Source: JBDGRJ01 sp042218065
GTDB taxonomy: Bacteria > Patescibacteriota > Patescibacteriia > Magasanikbacterales > UBA922
Direction of reading: 5' to 3'
Assembly: GCA_042218065.1 (NCBI GenBank)
Contig: JBDGRL010000069.1
Location: forward strand, 1-5,114
Length of the DNA stretch: 5,114 bases
Shown here: piece after piece, positions 1-5,112 of the stretch
Position numbering within the stretch: position 1 is the first letter of the stretch
How the letters are laid out: every line of letters starts with the position of its first letter
Translations under genes and position numbers: made by a program
Notes under the pieces: generated by a model
Database searches by the model: none
Seen by the model: only the letters and a program-made list of their open reading frames with translations
What the model was told of the DNA's origin: nothing

Positions 1-53
1 GGAGCAATAACCCGGATTTTATCGCTTTGTTTTAGTTTATTTGGGACTTTCAT
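1..53 (-). CDS. LD-carboxypeptidase (peptidase S66, LdcA/MccF family), N-terminal fragment cut by window edge
   Basis: Only the first 17 codons plus two bases are present; the gene continues beyond base 1. The reading MKVPNKLKQSDKIRVIA(P) matches the characteristic start of peptidase S66 proteins, which begin with a 'P..L..GD.IRVIAPS' strand leading to the nucleophile elbow. Family members are cytoplasmic Ser-Glu-His peptidases. LdcA removes the terminal D-Ala from L,D-linked murein tetrapeptides during peptidoglycan recycling, and MccF cleaves microcin C-type peptide nucleotides. The catalytic residues lie outside the window, so LdcA and MccF cannot be told apart. The ATG at 53 directly abuts the TAA (54-56) of the upstream broken gene, suggesting a shared transcript. 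There is no Shine-Dalgarno sequence in front of it. The call rests on a short but distinctive motif. Confidence 0.6.
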   Translation of the reverse strand, partial: MKVPNKLKQSDKIRVIA

Positions 54-475
54 TTATTTAGATGTAAATTCTATAAATTCTTTTACCCCCTCCATTAACT
101 CATCTTGCTTTATATTTGCTCCGTTGTCTGCAACTATAACGCTCAAATTATAATACCCAAATTCAATTGGGTTAAAATCTCTATCTACAAAATTATCAAA
201 AAAAGGAAATAAGTTTTCTGGTTTTTCTTTAATAGAGTTTTTATCTTGGTCGGAGTCTCATACTTGAATTTAATAACTCTAATCACACTTTCTCTTATGT
301 ATTCTAAGCTTAAGTAGTTCACAACAGACTATCTTTTAGATAATTCTTTAATTGCTTTACCAAAATTTTTTTCAATTTTCTTTTCAACTTCTTTATTTCT
401 GTCAGTCAGCACATTATCTTCGTGGTCTGTTTGTTTCTTCTTTTCGTTTTTAAAGATTTTATTCAAAAACTTCAT
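54..475 (-). pseudogene. Decayed gene of unknown function (one in-frame stop, one frameshift)
   Basis: From an ATG at 475 a very Lys/Glu-rich 48-residue frame (starts MKFLNKIFKNEKKK, ends KAIKELSKR) runs to a TAG at 329-331. The same frame then stays open with protein-like sequence (SVVNYLSLEYIRESVIRVIKFKYE) to about base 260. Beyond that point the sensible sequence continues in a neighbouring frame that has no start codon of its own: DSDQDKNSIKEKPENLFPFF, later FGYYNLSVIVADNG, ending FIEFTSK at TAA 54-56. Restoring one base near 258-260 and one sense codon at 329-331 would give a protein of about 140 residues: a charged, probably helical N-terminal half and a more globular C-terminal half. 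I do not recognise the family. Alternatively, the 48-residue frame could be an independent small charged protein, with the 54-257 stretch as a remnant. It abuts the S66 peptidase start. Confidence 0.5.
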
Positions 476-647
476 GAGATCTTCAGTTAATACGAGTTCA
501 AACTAACACAAATTAAGCTAAAAAGCTAGATGGTAAAAATTTGTTGCGCCAAAAACAACTATTTAAAGTATTGTTGCAGATAAGTTGAATACCTGGAACA
601 ACCTGTCTCTATTTACTAATTAATTTTTTAGTTTTGTTATATAACCA

Positions 648-1193
648 TTAGTCAAAATTTTCCGCCAATAGCCCATAAAAGATATTATCTTTGATATCAC
701 CGGTAGCTTCCACCTTTTGTGCTTCTCTTTGTACACCTTCTCGTTTAAAATCAAATTTCTCCAATAATTTTTGAGAAGCAATATTGTCAGTATATACTTT
801 AGCTTCTATTCTTCTAAGATCTAACTCGTCAAAACCAAGTTCCAACACTTTCTCTAAAGCTTCACTCATATATCCTTGTCGCCAATATTTTTCAGCAAGC
901 CAGTAACCAAGTTTTCCCACTTCTTCGTCTTTATCTTTTTTGCCAATACTAATAGTGCCTAAAAAATTACTACTATCTTTTTCCTCTATAGCAAAACAAT
1001 AATCAGACCTTGGCTCTTCTTCTTTTTGTTCTATACATTTTTCGATAAACTCCTCTGCATCCTTTTTGTCATAAGGGTGTGGCACCACAGCAAGGTTTTT
1101 TGTGATATTGATATTATTAATTAGATCAGCTAAAATTTCTGCATCATCCATTCTTAATTCTCTAAGTTTTAATCTTTCGGTTGTTAGTTCCAT
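648..1193 (-). CDS. GNAT acetyltransferase, RimJ/RimL-like
   Basis: This 181-residue protein has the usual length and layout of the RimJ/RimL-type (Acetyltransf_3) branch of GNAT enzymes. They transfer an acetyl group from acetyl-CoA to an amine, such as a protein N-terminus, an amino acid or a small antibiotic-like molecule. Visible landmarks are the opening 'TERLKLRELRMDDAEIL' strand-helix (residues 5-21); the central strand FLGTISIG (77-84); the GYWLAEKYWRQGYMSEAL block (96-113), whose R-Q-G-Y forms the pyrophosphate-binding loop; and the C-terminal TDNIASQKLLEKFDFKREG segment (135-153), with the Asn and Ser typical of motif B. There is no signal peptide, so it is cytoplasmic. It is the last gene of a leftward group, 55 nt after the preceding GNAT gene. 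The ATG at 1193 is preceded by A/T-rich sequence without a Shine-Dalgarno. The substrate cannot be read from sequence. Proteins of this branch include the microcin-immunity acetyltransferase MccE, but no specific relationship is claimed. Confidence 0.9.
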   Translation of the reverse strand: MELTTERLKLRELRMDDAEILADLINNINITKNLAVVPHPYDKKDAEEFIEKCIEQKEEEPRSDYCFAIEEKDSSNFLGTISIGKKDKDEEVGKLGYWLAEKYWRQGYMSEALEKVLELGFDELDLRRIEAKVYTDNIASQKLLEKFDFKREGVQREAQKVEATGDIKDNIFYGLLAENFD

Positions 1194-1248
1194 ATGTTTA
1201 TTTTATTTTGTGAATAAAATTTAACACAATTTAGGAGTAAAATCCAGC

Positions 1249-1677
1249 TTAATTAAATCTATACTCCATCTCCACATGCATTTCGCCGCTTTCATCCGGT
1301 TTTGGTTCACCAGTTTTTTCAAAACCCCAATCTTGATATAAAGAAACTAAATCTATATGGCTATTTATTTCAACTTTTTCTATATCCTGTTTAGAAAGTT
1401 TTTCTAAAATATAATCCATCAATTTTTTAGCATAACCTTTACCTCTGTACTCTTCTCTAGTTGCAAGCCAATCCATTGTTATATTACCATTTTCAAAAAA
1501 TACCTGCACCACAGAAACTACCTGATCTTTCAATAAAACCAAATAAGTGTCAACATTTTGCTCATCATATTTTCTCAACTCTTTTTTTGTTAGTCCCACT
1601 TCATCTATGAATACTTCTTCTAACAATTCATAAGCTTTATCTAATTCAGTTTTGGTTTTTGCTTGTTTTATTTTCAT
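1249..1677 (-). CDS. Small GNAT acetyltransferase, ElaA/YjcF-like
   Basis: A 142-residue single-domain GNAT protein. The N-terminal 'VFIDEVGLTKKEL-YDEQ' stretch (22-40) corresponds to the 'VF-EQG---E-E-D' signature of ElaA/YjcF-like acetyltransferases. The acetyl-CoA-binding motif A is clear in LATREEYRGKGYAKKLMDYI (71-90), with the R-G-K-G loop at 78-81. The C-terminal part SLYQDWGFEKTGEP followed by HVEMEY (112-139) matches the family's 'Y-k-GF---G--F-e-gi-H--M' ending, including the near-terminal His and Met. It is predicted to be cytoplasmic, with unknown acceptor substrate. It lies 3 nt downstream of the stop codon of the metallopeptidase-like gene (TAA 1681-1683, ATG at 1677), so translational coupling is likely and both are probably on one mRNA. 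No Shine-Dalgarno is visible. It is sequence-distinct from the neighbouring RimJ/RimL-like protein, so the pair is not a recent tandem duplication. Confidence 0.88.
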   Translation of the reverse strand: MKIKQAKTKTELDKAYELLEEVFIDEVGLTKKELRKYDEQNVDTYLVLLKDQVVSVVQVFFENGNITMDWLATREEYRGKGYAKKLMDYILEKLSKQDIEKVEINSHIDLVSLYQDWGFEKTGEPKPDESGEMHVEMEYRFN

Positions 1678-1680
1678 AGC

Positions 1681-2376
1681 TTACCAACCACTTACTTCTA
1701 AAACCTCCTCAGCATCTTTTTTAATTATCTCACCCCACTCATAATCCTCCAAATTATTTAAATAATCTTTCACTAAATAAAAACCTATAGCATAACCGGA
1801 CCACAAAGGAAAATCATCTTCTGAGTAGAAAAATTTATATCTAAAATCCTCATCTTCGGAGTACAACATACCTTTGTTTTCTCTGAAGACTTCCTGTGCC
1901 TCTCCTCTGTTGTCTATACCACTGCCTTTTGCGATCCTGGTCTTTTCTTTGTCCATAATATCAGCTGCAAAATTCTCAGCCATTCCGTCTTGTATTATGT
2001 GTCTCAACACATTGCCGTAGCACTCCCCATAAGAAAAAAAATGAAATCTTACTGCATGATTATATTCATGTAAAACAACCTCTTGTAGTGATTCCAGATT
2101 ATCTTCATTAAACTCAGGATGTATACAAAGCTGAAAAAATACAGCTTCTCTAGCCCTCCCGCTTACACAACCCATCTTATCTTTTACAAAATCACTTTCA
2201 GTTGCAAACAGCAATATTTCACACTTATTACAAGAAATATAATCAAAAGCTTTTTGGGTACTCTTCTCCACTTCCTTCATAATAAACTCTTCTTGTTCTC
2301 CTAGGTCTTGCTTATAGTCCAGGAAGCTATAAATGCAACTTTTTTTGTTGTTATACTTTATTGAAGTTTTTTGCAT
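1681..2376 (-). CDS. DUF2268-type predicted Zn-dependent peptidase
   Basis: This 231-residue protein carries the zincin motif VVLHEYNHAVR (100-110), with the HExxH histidines at 103 and 107 and Glu104 as predicted catalytic base. A later DGMAENFA segment (130-137) offers Glu134 as the third zinc ligand, the 'EGLAEhfa' position of the DUF2268/YjaZ family. The C-terminal WSGYAIGFYLVKDYL (192-206) matches the family's 'ysiGy-iv--yl' helix. The motif order and spacing support DUF2268, a family of predicted Zn-dependent proteases with no firmly established substrate. There is no N-terminal signal peptide or membrane segment, so it is likely cytoplasmic. Four to five cysteines are scattered through it (for example 48-52 in a C-x-x-C arrangement), with no evident role. 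It is the first gene of a leftward unit with two GNAT enzymes and has a good upstream promoter at 2409-2436. ATG 2376 was chosen because the promoter lies immediately upstream and no other in-frame start fits. Confidence 0.82.
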   Translation of the reverse strand: MQKTSIKYNNKKSCIYSFLDYKQDLGEQEEFIMKEVEKSTQKAFDYISCNKCEILLFATESDFVKDKMGCVSGRAREAVFFQLCIHPEFNEDNLESLQEVVLHEYNHAVRFHFFSYGECYGNVLRHIIQDGMAENFAADIMDKEKTRIAKGSGIDNRGEAQEVFRENKGMLYSEDEDFRYKFFYSEDDFPLWSGYAIGFYLVKDYLNNLEDYEWGEIIKKDAEEVLEVSGW

Positions 2377-2384
2377 AAACTTGG

Positions 2385-2413
2385 TTTACAATAATATCTT
2401 TCTCGTCTAGTAT
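2385..2413 (+). promoter_or_regulatory. Candidate promoter of the dipeptidase/racemase unit, overlapping the divergent promoter
   Basis: TTTACA (2385-2390) is followed after 17 nt by TAGTAT (2408-2413), or after 20 nt by the better hexamer TATAAA (2411-2416). Either -10 overlaps the -10 of the divergent promoter. The start would be around 2420, about 30 nt ahead of ATG 2451. The match is weaker than on the opposite strand. Confidence 0.3.
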
Positions 2414-2436
2414 AAAATAAAGATGCAATAATTCAA
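2409..2436 (-). promoter_or_regulatory. Sigma70-like promoter of the leftward DUF2268/GNAT unit
   Basis: On the minus strand, TTGAAT (2436-2431) is separated by 16 nt from TATACT (2414-2409). Each hexamer is close to the TTGACA/TATAAT consensus. Transcription would start near 2402, leaving a leader of about 26 nt before the ATG at 2376. No operator-like palindrome was evident. Motif-based only. Confidence 0.5.
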
Positions 2437-2450
2437 ATAAAATCAAACTG

Positions 2451-3119
2451 ATGAACAAAAAAAGAATTATAGACTACCAAGAAATGCTCAATACACCGAT
2501 AGAAGAAAACGGTGAAGATTTGATGTGCATACAAGAACAAACAGATGAAATCATATGTGAATATGAGAAAGAAGATATGATTCCTTATACTGGCGATAAA
2601 ATGTATGCTAGAGCAACTGTAGTGAAAAAACTGATTAAAGCCAATAATCTACTCAAACAAAAAGATAATAACCAGAAGCTGAGAGTAGTTTATGCTTATC
2701 GTCACCCTGAAATACAAGAAAAATATTTCAAAAACAAAAAACAAGAACTAAGAGAGGAAAATCCTAACTTAAGGGGTAAAGAATTAAACGCTTTAGTGCA
2801 CAACTTTGTTGCGGTACCAAAAGTTGCAGGACATCCCACTGGAGGTGCCGTAGATCTTACTATAACTTCACCGAAAGGAGATCTGGATATGGGTACTGGA
2901 ATAGCTGATTACTCAGACAAAGACAAGATAAAAACATTTAGCGATAAAGTAACTGAAAAACAAAAAGAGAATAGAAACTTATTGAGAGAGGTAATGCTAG
3001 AAGCAGGTTTTGCTCCATTTAATGGTGAGTGGTGGCATTTTTCTTATGGAGACCGGGAGTGGGCTGTTTATTATGATAAAAATCATGCAATTTACGATCA
3101 GATTTTAATAAAAAAATAA
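2451..3119 (+). CDS. VanX-type D-alanyl-D-alanine dipeptidase (peptidase M15D)
   Basis: This 222-residue protein has the complete catalytic set of the VanX/DdpX family, zinc dipeptidases that hydrolyse D-Ala-D-Ala. Arg84 in VVYAYRHPEIQ corresponds to the transition-state Arg71 of VanX. His128 and Asp135 in GHPTGGAVDLT are zinc ligands with the expected H-x6-D spacing. Glu193 (catalytic base) and His196 (third zinc ligand) sit in GEWWHFSYGD. Length is close to that of VanX (about 200). There is no signal peptide, so a cytoplasmic location like VanX is expected, rather than the periplasmic form. Members act in glycopeptide resistance (by depleting D-Ala-D-Ala) or in D-Ala recovery from peptidoglycan. 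No vanH, ligase or vanRS genes are in the window, so resistance is not indicated and recycling is more likely. The next gene, an amino-acid racemase, starts 2 nt after its stop, suggesting a joint D-amino-acid function. ATG 2451 lacks a Shine-Dalgarno. Confidence 0.92.
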   Translation: MNKKRIIDYQEMLNTPIEENGEDLMCIQEQTDEIICEYEKEDMIPYTGDKMYARATVVKKLIKANNLLKQKDNNQKLRVVYAYRHPEIQEKYFKNKKQELREENPNLRGKELNALVHNFVAVPKVAGHPTGGAVDLTITSPKGDLDMGTGIADYSDKDKIKTFSDKVTEKQKENRNLLREVMLEAGFAPFNGEWWHFSYGDREWAVYYDKNHAIYDQILIKK

Positions 3120-3121
3120 TT

Positions 3122-3922
3122 ATGAGTGTCGAAGCCAAAGAAGGATTAGTTTATATTGTAGAAGCTGCAGACGGAAATGCTACAGCAATTCAAATCTTTC
3201 AAGAAAAGACTTTAGAAGAGTGTCATAAGATTGGTAGTTCTTTGATTGGTAACTATAAAAAACCACCGTACAACGTAGAGCAGGCCGGGATTCTTCTATT
3301 AAATGATGACCATTTTGAAATGTCCGGTGGTGAGTTTTGTGGTAATGCTTCTCGGGCTGTATCAATGCTGCTTGCTAATTATTATGAAAGTAGAAATGTG
3401 GGGTTTACTATCTCTGGATTTGAAAGAAAGGTAGAAGGTAAGATAGAAAAGGAAGAATTTGAAAAAGGAGATAAAATTAAAGTAAAATGCTTTTTTCCTG
3501 ATTATTGCAACCAACTTTCTACAAAGGAAATCAATCTTTCTGGTGATAAAACTACAATAGTCGACATGGGAGGAATTGTACATGTATTGATTGACTCTAA
3601 TCTCCCTGAAGATTATGAAATACAACACCAGAAAATCACTCAAAAGCTCGGGCTCGAAAACCGTAGTGCAGTTGGGGTTGATTGGCTCCGAGAAACTGAA
3701 CAGGGTGTTTACATGGACCCTGTAGTGTGGGTAAACAACGGAGCTGATAATGGAAGAGGTTCTTTCTTTTACGAAGGATCCTGTGGTTCCGGTAGTATTG
3801 CAGCAGCTCTGGTGAAAGAAGAACAAGATATTTTTCAACCCTCCGGTGAGAAAATCCTTGTGAAGATTGAAGGAAACGACATTACTTTAACCAGTAATAT
3901 GGAGATAACTCACGTTATCTGA
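3122..3922 (+). CDS. DapF-fold cofactor-independent amino-acid racemase, CntK (histidine racemase)-like
   Basis: A 266-residue member of the diaminopimelate epimerase fold, with both active-site cysteines of the two-base mechanism. Cys73 lies in HFEMSGGEFCGNASRA (64-79) and Cys221 in FYEGSCGSGSIAAAL (216-230). Length matches DapF and CntK (about 270). Several features point away from true DapF. The N-terminal loop reads ADGNATAI rather than GNDF. The second motif is E-G-S-C-G-S-G, so Glu218 is only three residues from the Cys. DapF has 'ERGxGET-x-x-C-GTG' there, with a substrate-binding Arg that is missing here. As I recall it, the staphylopine histidine racemase CntK has the same short 'WENSCGSG' loop, the 'MSGNEFCGNA' first motif and a similar AVG...P segment (183-200 here). 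A free amino acid is therefore a likelier substrate than meso-DAP. No CntL/CntM partners are present. It is 2 nt downstream of the dipeptidase gene, closes with TGA, and no terminator follows. Confidence 0.82.
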   Translation: MSVEAKEGLVYIVEAADGNATAIQIFQEKTLEECHKIGSSLIGNYKKPPYNVEQAGILLLNDDHFEMSGGEFCGNASRAVSMLLANYYESRNVGFTISGFERKVEGKIEKEEFEKGDKIKVKCFFPDYCNQLSTKEINLSGDKTTIVDMGGIVHVLIDSNLPEDYEIQHQKITQKLGLENRSAVGVDWLRETEQGVYMDPVVWVNNGADNGRGSFFYEGSCGSGSIAAALVKEEQDIFQPSGEKILVKIEGNDITLTSNMEITHVI

Positions 3923-3928
3923 CCTACA

Positions 3929-4072
3929 TTACTTTAAGATAAACCAAACAATCGAAGTTAAAACTAATAAAGGAACAACTATAAAAATTAAAAATACAAT
4001 AATATAATCTTTAACACCTCTACCCTCAACAAAATAAAACAAAAATACAACCTTCCCAATTTGCAGGTACAA
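3929..4072 (-). CDS. Possible small hydrophobic membrane peptide (doubtful)
   Basis: An open minus-strand frame of 54 codons (3932-4093, stop TAA 3929-3931) has a TTG at 4072 as the only conventional start, giving 47 residues. After a short N-terminal part with the charged turn FVEGRGVKDY there is a long hydrophobic run (IIVFLIFIVVPLLVLTSIVW) ending in FILK, which looks like one or two membrane helices. Against it: the opposite strand is A-rich, and A-rich DNA read backwards easily yields Phe/Leu/Ile/Val. There is no ATG or Shine-Dalgarno, and it overlaps the kinase N-terminus on the other strand. I list it because this is the only frame that fills the 138-bp gap with protein-like composition. 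Confidence 0.22.
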   Translation of the reverse strand: MYLQIGKVVFLFYFVEGRGVKDYIIVFLIFIVVPLLVLTSIVWFILK

Positions 4073-5002
4073 AACAAAGTAGATCGTGGTTACTTAAGCC
4101 ATAACTTTATTCTAACCAACAAAAACCAGAAGTTTTTCCTCAAGCAATATAGACATACAGACAAAAACAAAGTTCAACAAATCATAAATATCGTTCACTT
4201 CTTTCAATCCCGTGGCATCCCAACAATCGAGCCATTAACCAACGAACAAAACGAAAAAATTACAACCATCGGTAACAAACACTTCGGCTTGTTTCCATAC
4301 ATTGATAAAAAAGAAGTCAACAGAGGTGAAGTCAACAAACAAATGGTAAAGTCAATGGCGGAAACTTTGGCTCAGATTCACAAAATAGGACAAAAAGATG
4401 ACCTGCCCGAAGCGGAAAAGAAAAATATCAGCTGGAGTAAAGATAAGCTAGATGAAAAAGCAAAGCAGGTTAAAAAAGTAATAACAGACAAAGACAAATC
4501 CAGCCAATATGACCAACTAGCACAACGCACTATAGAAGCCAAACTCAAACTAGCACAGCAATACCCGATCCAACCCGATCAGCTGGATCTAGAATATAAC
4601 TGTCTAATTCACGGTGATTTTCACTGTGAGAATGTATTTTTAAACGAGCAGAACAAAGTTGCCTATGTCTACGACTGGGATAAGGCAAAGATGGCTCCAA
4701 GATGCTGGGAGGTAATACGCTCGTTAATCTATACAATCTTCAACAAAAAATATAACAAGCAGAAAATAAATCAAGCCCAGCTGTATTTAAAAACTTACCA
4801 AGACAATTACAAACTAACCAACGAACAAGTAGAGACAGGGGTCAAGGCAATAGCGCTAAATAATATCTACTCCATGTGGGTGCTGGAAGAATATTACTTA
4901 AAAGACAACAAAAGAGTAAAATCGCTTTTAGAGGCAGAACTAAAGCGGATACAGTTTTTTGGAGAGGGTTTAAATAAGGTGGTTGAGAGATTTAAGGTTT
5001 GA
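4061..5002 (+). CDS. APH-family phosphotransferase (aminoglycoside/choline/homoserine kinase-like)
   Basis: A 313-residue kinase of the APH/CotS group, which phosphorylates small hydroxylated molecules with ATP. The N-lobe shows a glycine-loop-like DRGYLSHNFIL (8-18) and FFLKQY (25-30), with Lys28 the likely ATP-binding lysine. The catalytic loop is LIHGDFHCENVF (182-193), with Asp186 the base and Asn191 a metal ligand. VYDWDKA (203-209) supplies the metal-binding Asp205. The substrate cannot be inferred; such proteins include homoserine kinase-like, thiamine/choline kinase-like and antibiotic kinases. TTG 4061 is the only conventional start compatible with the frame. However, the frame is open back to 3992, and residues encoded upstream (NKIKQKYNLPN, 4028-4060) resemble the normal first helix of the family, so the real start may be upstream (an ATA at 4034 is in frame). 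Gln and Asn are abundant (about 8% Gln). It ends with TGA inside the next promoter. Confidence 0.87.
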   Translation: MQVQNKVDRGYLSHNFILTNKNQKFFLKQYRHTDKNKVQQIINIVHFFQSRGIPTIEPLTNEQNEKITTIGNKHFGLFPYIDKKEVNRGEVNKQMVKSMAETLAQIHKIGQKDDLPEAEKKNISWSKDKLDEKAKQVKKVITDKDKSSQYDQLAQRTIEAKLKLAQQYPIQPDQLDLEYNCLIHGDFHCENVFLNEQNKVAYVYDWDKAKMAPRCWEVIRSLIYTIFNKKYNKQKINQAQLYLKTYQDNYKLTNEQVETGVKAIALNNIYSMWVLEEYYLKDNKRVKSLLEAELKRIQFFGEGLNKVVERFKV

Positions 5003-5027
5003 GTGTCTAATTTTAATTTTATAGAAT
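4999..5027 (+). promoter_or_regulatory. Sigma70-like promoter overlapping the kinase stop codon
   Basis: TTGAGT (4999-5004), a 17-nt spacer and TAGAAT (5022-5027) give four and five of six consensus bases with ideal spacing. Predicted initiation is around 5034, immediately before a stable hairpin. It would drive the structured RNA at 5034-5112 and whatever gene follows the window. Confidence 0.5.
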
Positions 5028-5033
5028 AAAATT
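5015..5033. repeat. Perfect 8-bp inverted repeat over the -10 box
   Basis: AATTTTAT (5015-5022), loop AGA, ATAAAATT (5026-5033). It spans the -10 hexamer TAGAAT, so it could be a repressor half-site pair. Being all A/T, it may also be chance or a weak structure at the 3' end of the kinase mRNA. Confidence 0.35.
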
Positions 5034-5112
5034 GTCCTTTGGTCATATTTCAGACCGAAGGGGAAATACATCTTAGAGCTACCCTCTGTGAGGAGGGTAG
5101 CTATGTTTTTTG
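5034..5112 (+). ncRNA. Candidate small RNA or attenuated leader (hairpin, linker, terminator-like hairpin)
   Basis: Starting at the predicted transcription start, a hairpin is formed by TCCTTTGGTC (5035-5044) and GACCGAAGGG (5053-5062), 10 pairs including two G-U, with an 8-nt loop. A 14-nt linker follows, and then the perfect 10-bp hairpin at 5077-5102 with a T6 run. Promoter, two hairpins and termination within about 78 nt is the layout of a small RNA or of a 5' leader with premature termination. No known riboswitch or T-box consensus was recognised, and no clear antiterminator pairing was found. The alternative is that the second hairpin simply terminates the kinase transcript. Confidence 0.35.
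5077..5111 (+). terminator. Intrinsic (rho-independent) terminator
   Basis: A perfect 10-bp stem, AGCTACCCTC (5077-5086) with GAGGGTAGCT (5093-5102), has a 6-nt loop TGTGAG. It is followed after three bases by TTTTTT (5106-5111). It functions only rightwards, as there is no matching A-run on the left. A reservation is that its right arm contains AGGAGG placed correctly before an ATG at 5103. Confidence 0.72.

Noticed and set aside
54..330. Stop-codon reassignment (UGA or UAG read as sense) to explain the broken gene
   Set aside because: The frame with the TGA at 258-260 also has a TAA at 270-272 just upstream, so recoding does not join the halves. TGA cleanly closes the racemase and kinase genes. 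A frameshift is needed anyway.
541..560. Short inverted repeat (GTTG/CAAC) near a T/A run in the 476-647 gap as a terminator for the leftward genes
   Set aside because: The stem has only 4-5 A/T-rich pairs with a large loop, too weak to call.
1205..1230. TTGTG/CACAA inverted repeat between the two GNAT genes as an operator
   Set aside because: It has only 5 bp with a long A/T loop, likely chance in AT-rich DNA.
2119..2304. Plus-strand 61-codon frame inside the DUF2268 gene
   Set aside because: It is antisense to conserved coding sequence, with low-complexity Phe/Leu/Lys composition and no start signal.
3180..3365. Minus-strand 61-codon frame inside the racemase gene
   Set aside because: It overlaps the region coding for the first Cys motif on the plus strand and has no recognisable protein features.
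3362..3838. Long (158-codon) minus-strand open frame inside the racemase gene
   Set aside because: It is antisense to a gene with both catalytic cysteine motifs intact. Its translation is Phe/Ser/Ile-rich with no family motif, as expected from reading an A-rich gene backwards.
4545..4736. Minus-strand 63-codon frame inside the kinase gene
   Set aside because: It is antisense to the catalytic loop and metal-binding motifs of the kinase, with Pro/Ser-rich random-looking composition.
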